Source: JAAYKS01 sp964479435
GTDB taxonomy: Bacteria > Bacillota > Clostridia > Saccharofermentanales > UBA5734
Assembly: GCA_964479435.1 (NCBI GenBank)
Contig: CAYZME010000019.1
Location: 1-26,129 of the forward strand
Direction: 5' to 3'
DNA: 26,129 nt
The first letter of the stretch is position 1; each line of letters begins with the position of its first letter. The notes beneath the pieces were generated by a model, which was not told the origin of the DNA, made no database searches, and saw only the letters and a list, made by a program, of their open reading frames with translations. Positions 6,824 through 14,577 of this stretch are shown piece after piece. The translations under genes were made by a program, and so were the position numbers.

Positions 6824-7846
6824 ATGAAGGCAATGATCATTGGCGGGACAGGAACCATCAGCACGGCGGTTGTCGCCGAGGCCGCTTCCGCTGGGTGGGA
6901 AGTATGGATACTCAATCGCGGGTTGCGCGAGCCATTGGCCATGCCCGCAGGGGTTCATCTGCTGACGGCCGATTTTAACGATGCCGACGCTGTGCGCTCG
7001 GCTCTGCGCGGTTTGTCTTTTGATGTGGTCGCGGATTTTATCGGCTTTGACGCGGAACACGCGGCGCAGGCGGTGCAATTGTTTACCGGTCGCACAGACC
7101 AATACCTATACATCAGCTCGGCCTCGGTCTATCAGAAACCGTTGGGCGATCCGGTCGTGCGGGAAAGCACCCCGCTGTCCAATCCCTTGTGGGCCTACTC
7201 GCAAAAGAAAATCGACAGCGAGCTCTATCTCAATCAGATGTACCGTACGCAGGGCTTTCCGGTGACCATCGTGCGGCCCAGCCATACATATGGCCTCCGC
7301 TCCATACCGATGGGGTATAACGGCAGCAAGGGCACCTGGCAAGTGATCGCGCGGATGCTGCAAGGGAAGCCGGTTATTGTCCACGGCGACGGCACATCCT
7401 TGTGGACCATGACCTGGAACGAGGATTTCGCGCGCGGATTTGTCGGTCTGATGGGCAACACGCGGGCGATCGGCGAATCGGTACACATCACTTCCGATGA
7501 GTCGCTGACATGGAACCAAATCTACTCCATCGTCGCCAACGCCTGTGGCGTCGAGCCACGGCTCTACCATGTGGCCTCTGAATTTATCGCCGCGTTCGAT
7601 CCGACGGCACGCGGATCCCTGTTGGGAGACAAAGCGGTCAGCGTCCTCTTTGACAACACGAAAATCAAACGCTTGGTGCCTGGTTTTACATGTACCGTTC
7701 GCTTTGATCAGGGCGTGCGCCGCTGTCTGGAGTTTATCCGGGCACACGAAGCTTACCAGATTGCGGATCCGGACTTTGATCAATTGTGTGACCGCATCCT
7801 TGCCGCCCAGGATCGTGCCAAAGCGGAGGCCGTTTCGCCTCGCTAA
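6824..7846 (+). CDS. NAD(P)-dependent epimerase/dehydratase family protein (extended SDR)
   Basis: A 340-residue extended short-chain dehydrogenase-like protein. The nucleotide-binding motif is GGTGTIS at residues 7-13, close to the GGTGFIG of UDP-sugar epimerases. The catalytic pair YxxxK is present as Tyr125-Lys129 (YSQKK) with a serine cluster near 98-101 (YISSASVY), and VRPSHTYG follows as in atypical epimerases related to CSP41-type proteins. The active residues are kept, so an oxidoreductase or epimerase on a nucleotide sugar is plausible, but the substrate is unknown. An AAGGGG ribosome binding site precedes the ATG. It is 57 bases upstream of the AmmeMemoRadiSam genes and may be co-transcribed with them, as no terminator or promoter is seen in between. 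Confidence 0.85.
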   Translation: MKAMIIGGTGTISTAVVAEAASAGWEVWILNRGLREPLAMPAGVHLLTADFNDADAVRSALRGLSFDVVADFIGFDAEHAAQAVQLFTGRTDQYLYISSASVYQKPLGDPVVRESTPLSNPLWAYSQKKIDSELYLNQMYRTQGFPVTIVRPSHTYGLRSIPMGYNGSKGTWQVIARMLQGKPVIVHGDGTSLWTMTWNEDFARGFVGLMGNTRAIGESVHITSDESLTWNQIYSIVANACGVEPRLYHVASEFIAAFDPTARGSLLGDKAVSVLFDNTKIKRLVPGFTCTVRFDQGVRRCLEFIRAHEAYQIADPDFDQLCDRILAAQDRAKAEAVSPR

Positions 7847-7861
7847 AAGGCGGGCCCGCAG

Positions 7862-7887
7862 GCGCGTTGCGCGTTGCGCGTTGCGCG
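7862..7887 (+). repeat. Short tandem repeat, 7-bp unit GCGCGTT, about 3.7 copies
   Basis: Three exact copies of GCGCGTT (7862-7868, 7869-7875, 7876-7882) and a partial fourth fill the gap just upstream of the AGGAGG ribosome binding site of the radical SAM gene. The number of copies could vary by slippage. Confidence 0.85.
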
Positions 7888-7903
7888 AGCAGGAGGTTTG
7901 CGC

Positions 7904-8803
7904 ATGAACCCTTCTGCCGGAATCGCGGCATATCAGTCTTGGGAGGGCATGGGTGAACATATGGTTCAATGCCTTTTATGTCCTCACAAGTGCCGCATCG
8001 CCGACGGGGCGCGCGGTTTGTGCCGCGTCCGGGTCAATCAGGGCGGGGTTTTGCGCCCTTTGTTCACCGACCAGGTGGCGGCGGTCGCGATCGATCCGAT
8101 CGAGAAAAAACCGCTCCGCCGGTTTATGCCGGCGACTCGAACGTATTCGATCGGTTTTCCTGGATGCAATCTCTTTTGTGATTTTTGCCAGAACTCCCAT
8201 CTCTCCTGCGCGGATTTGCCGCGCGGCACCCCGGTGGATCCGGCGTGGCAGGGCCAGCTGATCGAACAGACACCGCGCCAAAGTGTAGAACAGGCCCTGC
8301 GCAACGGTCTGCCCAGTATTTCCTATACCTATAGCGAGCCGGTGGTCTCTTTCGAGAGCGTACGGGCGACGGCGCGAGCGGCGCGCGACGCCGGCCTGGC
8401 CAACATCCTGGTCACCAATGGCTACATTCAACCGTCGCCGATGCGAGAGCTGTTGCCCTGGATCGACGCGATGAACATAGACCTCAAAGCGTTTTCAGAT
8501 CACGCGTATCGGACATGGTGCGGCGGGCGCCTCCAACCGGTGTTGGACACCATCGCTCTGTGCCATGCGGCTTGCCATGTCGAGGTGACCACATTGGTGG
8601 TGCCGGGCATGAACGATCGGCCGGAGGAACTGATCCCGTTGTTTGATTGGCTGGGCGCGCTGGACCGCGGCATCCCTTTGCATCTTTCGCGCTGTTTCCC
8701 CGCCAACCGCCATACCGCGCCCCCGCCCAGCCGTTCGGCCCTTTTGGCGCTGGCGGCTCTGGCCCGGGAGAGATTGGAGTATGTCTATGTCGGCAACATC
8801 TAG
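7904..8803 (+). CDS. amrS: AmmeMemoRadiSam system radical SAM enzyme (AmrS)
   Basis: A 299-residue radical SAM protein related to pyruvate formate-lyase activating enzymes. The SAM/[4Fe-4S] motif CxxxCxxC is CNLFCDFC at residues 88-95. The N-terminal cysteine block CLLCPHKCRIADGARGLC (23-40) is characteristic of the AmrS family. Later segments such as YTYSEPVVSFE, NGYI and MNIDLKAF match the family fold. The start at 7904 follows an AGGAGG ribosome binding site seven bases away; an upstream in-frame TTG would fall in the tandem repeat. The 3' end overlaps the next gene. In many bacteria and archaea this enzyme is encoded with MEMO-like and AMMECR1-like proteins as here; the modification it makes is not established. 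Confidence 0.92.
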   Translation: MNPSAGIAAYQSWEGMGEHMVQCLLCPHKCRIADGARGLCRVRVNQGGVLRPLFTDQVAAVAIDPIEKKPLRRFMPATRTYSIGFPGCNLFCDFCQNSHLSCADLPRGTPVDPAWQGQLIEQTPRQSVEQALRNGLPSISYTYSEPVVSFESVRATARAARDAGLANILVTNGYIQPSPMRELLPWIDAMNIDLKAFSDHAYRTWCGGRLQPVLDTIALCHAACHVEVTTLVVPGMNDRPEELIPLFDWLGALDRGIPLHLSRCFPANRHTAPPPSRSALLALAALARERLEYVYVGNI

Positions 8804-9638
8804 CCGCCCGGCCGCGGTCGGTTATCATGGCGTCATCTGTCCTCACCCGCCCATTTTGTTGCCGGAAATCGGCCGCGGGCGGGAAAGCGAAGCGGCACAG
8901 ACACGCCGGGGGATGGAAAAGGTCTGCGCGAAAGTCGCCGCGCTGCGGCCACGGGTTGTTTTTTGCGTCACACCGCATGGTCCCGCGTATCGGGACGCGG
9001 TATCCATTAACCTGTCGCAACGCCTGGCCGGCAGCATGGCGGATTTCGGCGCACCGGCGTGCAGGTTGTCGTTCGCGGTAGACGGCGATTTGGCAGAGCG
9101 GACGGCGCGCGCGTTGGAGCGCGCGGGCGTTGCGGTCGCCCACGAGGAAAAGGAGCGGGAGCAGCTGGACCACGGGTGTTTTGTCCCCCTTTGGTTTATC
9201 CGTCAAGTGTGGTCCGATTTTAGTGTGGTGCGTCTCACCACGGGGATGCTACCGGTCCGGGCGCACCAAAGGATCGGCGCGGTGATACGCGCTGTGGTCG
9301 CCGATGCGGATCGCAAGCCGTTGCTGCTGGCCAGCTCCGATCTGTCACATGTCCTGCGCGCCGACGGCCCATACGGATTCCACCCCGACGGCCCCTTGTT
9401 TGACCGGCAAGTCGAGGCCGTTTTACGGTCAGGTAAATGGGGCGGGTTGGCAGATTTGGACCCGGGGATGGTCGAACGCGCCGCCCAGTGCGGGTTGCGC
9501 CCGTTGGCGGTGTTAGCCGGCTATCTGTGCGGTATGGATCAAGCCCTCGATCCGGGCGATGTCGAAATCTTCTCGCATGAAGGTCCATATGGAGTCGGCT
9601 ATTTGACCGCGTACGCCAGGGGAGAAAGCGGATCATGA
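8781..9638 (+). CDS. amrB: AmmeMemoRadiSam system protein B (MEMO/LigB-like)
   Basis: A 285-residue protein of the MEMO1/class III extradiol dioxygenase-like fold. Likely metal-site histidines are in GVICPHPPILLPEIG (about residues 17-31), VTPHGP, LDHGCFVPLWF and ASSDLSHVL, the usual order in LigB-type proteins. Relatives in this gene set are called AmmeMemoRadiSam protein B, and no activity is assigned with certainty. The start is set at 8781, with GGGAGAG upstream; ATG 8787, with GGAG seven bases upstream, is equally possible. Either way the gene overlaps the end of amrS by about 20 bases, and it overlaps amrA by four bases (ATGA), so the three are very likely co-translated. A longer in-frame extension to 8643 is discarded, since it lacks family similarity and lies over amrS. 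Confidence 0.88.
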   Translation: MSMSATSSRPAAVGYHGVICPHPPILLPEIGRGRESEAAQTRRGMEKVCAKVAALRPRVVFCVTPHGPAYRDAVSINLSQRLAGSMADFGAPACRLSFAVDGDLAERTARALERAGVAVAHEEKEREQLDHGCFVPLWFIRQVWSDFSVVRLTTGMLPVRAHQRIGAVIRAVVADADRKPLLLASSDLSHVLRADGPYGFHPDGPLFDRQVEAVLRSGKWGGLADLDPGMVERAAQCGLRPLAVLAGYLCGMDQALDPGDVEIFSHEGPYGVGYLTAYARGESGS

Positions 9639-10192
9639 CAGAAAGAGGCAACACGCGCGACCCATACGTTCTGTTCGCGACCGCGGCGATCCGGCTGTGG
9701 GTTCAAGAGAGAAAAGTGCTGTCATGGGAGGCGTATCCATCGCCAATGTGTGCGGGCGCCGACTTCGCCCGCGCGATGGGCGGGAAGTCCGTCGGCGTGT
9801 TCGTGTCCTTGCACCGCCAGAGGCAGTTGCGCGGCTGCATCGGGACGATCGAGCCGTATCAAACGACGCTGGCGCAAGAGGTAGTGGCGAACGCCATCTC
9901 TGCCAGCAGCCGGGATCCGCGCTTCCCGCCGGTTGCCCTACAGGAGCTAGGGGATTTGACGGTGGGGGTCGATTTGTTGGGCACCCCTTTTGGATATGAC
10001 GGAAAAATCGAGTGGGATGTCGGGCAACGCGGAGTCATCGTGGCCGGCCGGGGGCAGCGAGGGTTATTGCTGCCGGGCCTGGAGGGTGTAGATGACGCGC
10101 CCGCGCAATTGGCGATCGCTGCCGGCAAAGCCGGACTCGCGGTCGACGAGGTGGAGCGAATCTGGTTGTTCGACATCGAGCGCCACATCTGA
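9635..10192 (+). CDS. amrA: AmmeMemoRadiSam system protein A (AMMECR1 family)
   Basis: A 185-residue AMMECR1-domain protein. The family hallmark LRGCIGTI is at residues 65-72 and is followed by the expected SSRDPRFPPV segment and a GVIVAGRGQRGLLLPGL region. The function of AMMECR1 proteins is unknown, although the LRGCIG motif is nearly invariant from bacteria to humans and may form an active or binding site. Its ATG overlaps the amrB stop (ATGA). No terminator is visible after it in the 192-base gap before the pgk-tpi gene, whose own promoter lies in that gap. Confidence 0.92.
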   Translation: MTERGNTRDPYVLFATAAIRLWVQERKVLSWEAYPSPMCAGADFARAMGGKSVGVFVSLHRQRQLRGCIGTIEPYQTTLAQEVVANAISASSRDPRFPPVALQELGDLTVGVDLLGTPFGYDGKIEWDVGQRGVIVAGRGQRGLLLPGLEGVDDAPAQLAIAAGKAGLAVDEVERIWLFDIERHI

Positions 10193-10261
10193 GCCGTCCG
10201 GTTTTTGCGGGGATGAACCGCTGAAATCTTGCGTTGTGCGTGTTTTTGGCAAAATATCACG

Positions 10262-10290
10262 TTGAAAAATAAGTACATGGGATATAAAAT
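10262..10290 (+). promoter_or_regulatory. Sigma-A type promoter of pgk-tpi
   Basis: TTGAAA (10262-10267), a 17-base spacer and TAAAAT (10285-10290) form a near-consensus promoter in an AT-rich patch that stands out from the GC-rich surroundings. The start codon is about 87 bases downstream of the expected transcription start. Confidence 0.7.
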
Positions 10291-10384
10291 GATCATTGTT
10301 TCAAAACCGGTCGCTGGCCGGACCGCGTTGACGCGGTTGGCGCACGGCGACACAGCCGAATAACGGGCAATCAGGAGTGTACAC

Positions 10385-12323
10385 ATGGCTATGGTGAAAA
10401 AGAAAACGATTGAGGATGTTTCAGTCGCCGGTAAGCGGGTGATCGTGCGAGTCGACTTTAACGTCCCGCTGGACAAGAAAACCGGTGCGATTACCGACGA
10501 CAAGCGCATACGTGGCGCATTGCCAACGATACAATATCTGCAAAAGCAGGGCGCCCGCGTCATCCTAGTTTCTCATCTCGGCCGACCTAAAGGCGGGCCG
10601 GATCCCAAATTCTCGATGAAACCGGCAGCGGAGCGTTTGGCCGAACTGCTCGGGAGCCCGGTTGTCCTGGCCGCCGATGTCATCGGCGAAGATGCCAAAA
10701 CCAAAGCCGCGGCCCTGGCCGACGGCGAGATCCTGATGCTGGAAAACGTGCGTTTTCATCCAGAAGAAACCGCGAACGACCCGGCGTTTGCGCGCGAACT
10801 GGCCCATCTGGCGCAAATCTATGTCAACGACGCGTTTGGCACGGCCCATCGTGCGCATGCCTCAACCACCGGGTTGGCAAATTATTTGCCCGCGGTCTGT
10901 GGTTATTTGATTCAAAAGGAATTGGACGTGATGGGGGCGGCTTTGAGCGATCCCAAACGCCCGTTTGTCGCCATCCTGGGCGGCGCCAAAGTTTCCGACA
11001 AAATCAATGTCATTGAGAACCTGATCGCCAAAGTCGACACGCTGATCATCGGCGGCGGCATGGCGTATACCTTCTATAAAGCGCTGGGCTACGCCATTGG
11101 CGACTCCCTTTGTGAAGAAGACAAGGTTGATTTGGCGGCCTCGCTGCTGGAGAAAGCCAAAGCCAACGGNNNNNNNNNNGGTCGACAATGTGGTCGCGGA
11201 TCGTTTCGCGCCCGATGCCGCGAGCAAGGACGTCGATACAACGGAAATCCCCGATGGTTGGCAAGGTCTGGATATCGGCGCGCGTACGATCGGATTGTTT
11301 GCCGCCGCCATCCAGGGAGCCGGTACTGTGGTTTGGAATGGGCCGGTCGGTGTCTTTGAATTCGATGCTTTTGCCCGTGGCACGCGCGAAGTGGCGCGTG
11401 CCGTAGCGACTTCCGGTGCGGTTTCGATCATCGGCGGCGGCGATTCGGCCGCGGCCATCGAGCGGATGGGATTTGCCGACCAGGTGACCCACATCTCGAC
11501 CGGCGGCGGCGCCTCGCTGGAATACCTGGAGGGCAAAGTCCTGCCAGGCATCGATTGCCTGCAAGACGCCAACGCGCGCCGCACAATGGCGGCCGGCAAC
11601 TGGAAAATGAATCAGGGCACACCCGCCGCGGCACGCAAGCTGCTGGACGCGCTCAAACCGCAAGTTGCGGATACCCCTTCGGAAGTTGTGGTCGCTGTCC
11701 CGTTCACCGCGCTGCCCGCTGTTTTGGAAGCGTGCGCGTTCACCAACGTGGCGGTGGCCGCCCAGAATTGCCATTTTGAGGACCACGGCGCGTATACCGG
11801 CGAGGTTTCCGCCGAGATGCTGGCACGTATGGCGGTCAAGTACGTCATTCTCGGGCATAGTGAGCGACGGGAATATTTTGGTGAAGATGACGGCATCGTC
11901 AACAAAAAAGTAAAAGCGGCTCTCCATTGGGGCGTACGTCCGATTTTTTGTTGCGGCGAATCGCTGGAACAACGCCAGGGCGGACAAACCTTCAGCCACA
12001 TCCGCCGCCAGGTCGTGTTCGGCTTACAAGGGGTGCCGGCCGATCGCATGGGGCATGTCACGATTGCGTATGAGCCGATCTGGGCGATTGGCACCGGCCA
12101 GGTCGCGACCGATGCCCAGGCGCAGGAAGTTTGCTTGTTTATCCGGAATATTGTGCGGGATCTGTACGGCGATGCCATCGCTGACAATCAGAGGATTCTG
12201 TATGGTGGATCGGTCAACGCCAAGAACGCGGCCGGCTTATTTGACATGGACGACATCGACGGTGGATTGGTCGGCGGCGCGTCACTGAAAGCCGATGACT
12301 TTGCGGTGATCTGCAAAGCCTGA
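10385..12323 (+). CDS. pgk-tpiA: Bifunctional phosphoglycerate kinase / triosephosphate isomerase fusion (interrupted by assembly gap)
   Basis: One long gene encoding PGK (about the first 400 residues) joined without a stop to TIM (about 245 residues). PGK marks are VDFNVPLD, SHLGRPKG, LENVRFHPEE, FGTAHRAHAS and GGAKVSDKI before the gap, then VVWNGPVGVFE, GGGDSAAA and STGGGASLEYLEGKVLPGI after it. A short linker (about ten residues) leads to TIM: AAGNWKMN with its lysine, the catalytic His in ILGHSERREYFG, the catalytic Glu in YEPIWAIGTGQ, and ILYGGSVN. An internal ATG at 11586 has no ribosome binding site. Ten Ns at 11170-11179 break the reading frame, but family alignment predicts a missing length divisible by three (about 18 bases), so the shift is an artefact. 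The start at 10385 has an AGGAG site. The fusion has the same order as the one known in Thermotoga. Confidence 0.93.
11170..11179. other. Assembly gap (10 Ns) inside pgk-tpi
   Basis: Ten unknown bases split the PGK part between residues of the KAKANG and VDNVVADRF motifs. The reading frames on both sides differ by one with a 10-base gap. The family normally has about five or six residues here (GVxxLLPVD-like), suggesting about 18 bases are really missing and that ten is a placeholder. Confidence 0.95.
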
Positions 12324-12344
12324 CCCCCGGTAGATTAAAAAATG

Positions 12345-12386
12345 AAACAGGCCGGAGAGCAGTCCACGCGCTCCGGCCTGTTTTAT
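12345..12386 (+). terminator. Rho-independent terminator of pgk-tpi
   Basis: The stem AAACAGGCCGGAG pairs with CTCCGGCCTGTTT, with a few more pairs around a short loop, and is followed by TTTTATT. It begins 22 bases after the stop codon. The A-rich left flank would also give a T-tail for minus-strand transcription, so it may work for the convergent FmdB-type gene too. Confidence 0.9.
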
Positions 12387-12426
12387 TATGCGCAACGGGT
12401 ACGCGTATGTTGTCTTACGCGTCGCG

Positions 12427-12648
12427 TTATTCCAACGGGCATGATCCGCCGCACATCTGCGCGTGCGGGCAGGCGGCGGGAGCGGGATCCGATTTGATAA
12501 TAGTGGCCGGTGCCCGTTTGAAAACGGATTCCAGCGTGGTCGATTGGCACGCGGGGCAGGCAATCGAGCGGTTGACAAATTCAGAGACCGAAGCCTTCTG
12601 GTTGAATTCACGCCCGCACGTTGTGCAGCGCAAGTCATAATACGGCAT
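12427..12648 (-). CDS. FmdB-family zinc ribbon protein
   Basis: A 73-residue protein beginning MPYYDLRCTTCGREF, the standard opening of the FmdB/CxxC_CxxC_SSSS zinc ribbon family. The zinc ligands are Cys8-Cys11 and Cys31-Cys34. An unusual cysteine-rich tail (Cys60, Cys66, Cys70 in ACPHAQMCGGSCPLE) could hold a second metal. The family name comes from an operon in formamide metabolism of Methylophilus, where a regulatory role was proposed; the true function is unknown. The start at 12648 has a GGGGGAGG ribosome binding site six bases upstream; a longer in-frame start at 12753 adds unrelated residues and is not used. It diverges from the RraA-like gene. Confidence 0.88.
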   Translation of the reverse strand: MPYYDLRCTTCGREFNQKASVSEFVNRSIACPACQSTTLESVFKRAPATIIKSDPAPAACPHAQMCGGSCPLE

Positions 12649-12670
12649 GGGAACCTCCCCCTTTTTATTT

Positions 12671-12700
12671 AGTTTACCCCGGCGCCCCGGCGATGTACAA
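12671..12700 (-). promoter_or_regulatory. Candidate promoter of the FmdB-type gene
   Basis: On the minus strand TTGTAC (12700-12695), an 18-base spacer and TAAACT (12676-12671) give a moderate sigma-A match. It covers almost the same bases as the opposing candidate promoter. Confidence 0.4.
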
Positions 12701-12701
12701 T
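12673..12701 (+). promoter_or_regulatory. Candidate promoter of the RraA-like/Ldh2 pair
   Basis: TTTACC (12673-12678), a 17-base spacer and TACAAT (12696-12701) give a moderate sigma-A match, about 39 bases before the RraA-like start codon. Confidence 0.45.
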
Positions 12702-12739
12702 CCCATATGTTACATCGAGGTCGTAAGGAGGGTTCCGAC

Positions 12740-13411
12740 ATGAAAGAAGTCATTCACGATCACCCGCGCCCATCCGTGGCGCTGTTGGACCGGTTTTCTG
12801 AGCAGCAGCCGGCCATATTACATGAAGTGATGGGAAAGCGCGGCGCGTTGAGTAACGAGATCCGCCCGGCCTGGTTTGGCACCCGCGTCTGCGGCTCGGC
12901 CTTGACGGTCCAGGCGCGCCCGGGAGACAATCTCATGCTGCACAAAGCCGTTTCGCTCGCTCAGCCCGGGGACGTACTCGTCGTGACCGTAGACGGCTTT
13001 ACGGAAGCGGGGATCTGGGGCGAGATCATCACGGTGGCGGCGATGGAGAAAGGGGTCCGGGGGATTGTGACCGATGGCGCGGTGCGCGATACCATGCCCA
13101 TCTTTCAGCTGGGATTCCCCATGTATTCCCGGGGTGTTTCCATGAAAGGAACGACCAAAGCGACCGGAGGGACGATCAACCAACCGGTGGTGCTGGGTGG
13201 TGTGCGGGTGTGCGCCGGAGATATCGTGGTCGGCGATCAGGACGGAGTGGTCGTCGTACCGCTCGCGCAAGCCGAAGCCGTTCTGGCGATGGCGATCGCG
13301 CGGGAGCAGAGCGAGGCCGGTGTCATGGAGCGAATCCGCGCCGGCGAATGCACCCTGGATATCCTCGGTTTTCGCGCGGCTTATGACCAACTGGGGCTTG
13401 CGGAGGATTGA
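12740..13411 (+). CDS. RraA-like protein, HMG/CHA aldolase or oxaloacetate decarboxylase family
   Basis: A 223-residue member of the RraA/HMG aldolase fold. The metal and substrate site motif is VTDGAVRD (about residues 110-117), with Asp112, Arg116 and Asp117 probable ligands. GDVLVVTVDG, WGEIITVAA and VVGDQDGVVVVP are further family blocks. Enzymes of this family split 4-hydroxy-4-methyl-2-oxoglutarate-like compounds and decarboxylate oxaloacetate; true RraA (RNase E inhibitor) is shorter, so an enzyme is favoured here. A GGAGG ribosome binding site precedes ATG 12740. The in-frame upstream extension runs into the opposite gene and is not used. The next gene, an Ldh2-type dehydrogenase, starts two bases after the stop, indicating a two-gene operon. 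Confidence 0.83.
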   Translation: MKEVIHDHPRPSVALLDRFSEQQPAILHEVMGKRGALSNEIRPAWFGTRVCGSALTVQARPGDNLMLHKAVSLAQPGDVLVVTVDGFTEAGIWGEIITVAAMEKGVRGIVTDGAVRDTMPIFQLGFPMYSRGVSMKGTTKATGGTINQPVVLGGVRVCAGDIVVGDQDGVVVVPLAQAEAVLAMAIAREQSEAGVMERIRAGECTLDILGFRAAYDQLGLAED

Positions 13412-13413
13412 AG

Positions 13414-14496
13414 ATGGCCAAACGCGAGTCTTTTCACAGCTATTTGGACCCTCAAGCCACGCCGGCCTTTTGCGAGCGCGTTTTGATCGGCGCCGGCCTG
13501 CCGCCTGACCAGGCCGCTCTCGTGGTTGACAATCTCATCCGGGCGGATTTGCGCGGGATCAGCTCCCATGGAATCTCGCGCCTGGCCGTGTACGCCGGCC
13601 GGATCGCCGCCGGGGGCGTCAACACCGATGGGCGTGTGGCGATGGCCATGGACACGCCAGCCGCCATGCGCGTGGACGCGCGCAACAATATGGGCGCGGT
13701 GACCGGCGCGCAGGTGATGCGCCTGGTGATCCGACGCGCCCAGACCAACGGCATCACGGCGGCGACGGTGTTTCATGCCAACCATTTCGGCATCGCCGCC
13801 TATTACGCGATGATGGCGTTGGAGTCCGACATGATTGGCGTCGCGCTGTCCAACGCGCCGCCCACAATGGCCCCTTGGGGCGGGATGGAGGCCATGCTGG
13901 GAACCAACCCGTTTTGCATCGCCGTGCCCGCCGGCACCCGTCAGCCGCTGGTGCTGGATTGCGCGTCCAGTTACGTCGCGCGCGGCAAAATCAATTTGGC
14001 GGATATCGAGAAACAACCCATCCCAACGGGTTGGGCTCTCGACCGCGACGGCAACCCGACCACCGACGCGGCGGCGGCTTTGGCCGGTGTCGTCCTGCCG
14101 TTCGGCACCTATAAGGGCTCAGGCATCGCGATGATGATCGATGTGTTGAGTGCCGTTCTCAGCGGCGCCTCATTCGGCATGCACGTGGGACAACTGTACG
14201 AGGAAGCCCGGGCACCCCAAAACCTCGGGCACTTTTTTGCCGCCATTCATATCGGCTTACTAACTGACATGCCGGCTTTCAAAGCCGGCATGGACCAGAT
14301 GATCGATGAAATCAAGTCCAGCCGCCCGGCGCCCGATTGTGACGAGATTCTCGTTCCGGGAGAGCTGGAGTTCGAGAACGAGCGCTATCACCGGCAGGCA
14401 GGGATCGGTGTCGGCCCGGGTGTGATGCGCGATCTGCGCGCGTTGTCATTGGCCTATGGGGATGGAACCGACCCGGAGACCTTGCGCGTCAGGTAA
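13414..14496 (+). CDS. Ldh2/malate-lactate dehydrogenase family oxidoreductase
   Basis: A 360-residue NAD(P)-dependent dehydrogenase of the Ldh2 family, unrelated to classical lactate dehydrogenase. Members act on malate, L-lactate, sulfolactate, ureidoglycolate or similar 2-hydroxyacids. The family blocks are visible: ADLRGISSHGISRL (about residues 45-58), HANHFGIAAYYAM, APWGGMEAMLGTNP, SYVARGKI and FGTYKGSGIAMMIDVLSAVLSGA. The substrate cannot be decided. GGAGG (13402-13406) lies seven bases before ATG 13414, supporting that start over an upstream TTG. It is co-transcribed with the RraA-like gene. Together they could oxidise a 2-hydroxyacid and then cleave or decarboxylate the oxoacid, which is inference. 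A strong terminator follows. Confidence 0.85.
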   Translation: MAKRESFHSYLDPQATPAFCERVLIGAGLPPDQAALVVDNLIRADLRGISSHGISRLAVYAGRIAAGGVNTDGRVAMAMDTPAAMRVDARNNMGAVTGAQVMRLVIRRAQTNGITAATVFHANHFGIAAYYAMMALESDMIGVALSNAPPTMAPWGGMEAMLGTNPFCIAVPAGTRQPLVLDCASSYVARGKINLADIEKQPIPTGWALDRDGNPTTDAAAALAGVVLPFGTYKGSGIAMMIDVLSAVLSGASFGMHVGQLYEEARAPQNLGHFFAAIHIGLLTDMPAFKAGMDQMIDEIKSSRPAPDCDEILVPGELEFENERYHRQAGIGVGPGVMRDLRALSLAYGDGTDPETLRVR

Positions 14497-14523
14497 AGGC
14501 ATGAAATGGCTGAAAGACACAAC

Positions 14524-14553
14524 AAAACCGCCCGACGCCTGTCGGGCGGTTTT
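14524..14553. terminator. Bidirectional Rho-independent terminator between Ldh2 and DEAD-box helicase genes
   Basis: AAAACCGCCCGAC (14524-14536) pairs perfectly with GTCGGGCGGTTTT (14541-14553) over a 4-base loop. The T-run on the plus strand and the TTTTGTTGT tail on the minus strand allow it to end transcripts from both converging genes. Confidence 0.9.
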
Positions 14554-14577
14554 CCATAAGCACGGGCACAGCGGCTG

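Noticed and set aside
7862..7887. The GCGCGTT repeat as a CRISPR or attachment site
   Set aside because: The units are contiguous with no spacers and there is no integrase or Cas gene nearby.
8643..8780. N-terminal extension of the MEMO/LigB-like protein
   Set aside because: These codons overlap the conserved end of amrS, encode Trp/Arg/Pro-rich junk in this frame and have no ribosome binding site.
10385..11359. A truncated PGK pseudogene ending shortly after the gap
   Set aside because: The frame change comes from the placeholder length of the N gap; intact PGK motifs continue in the other frame after the gap.
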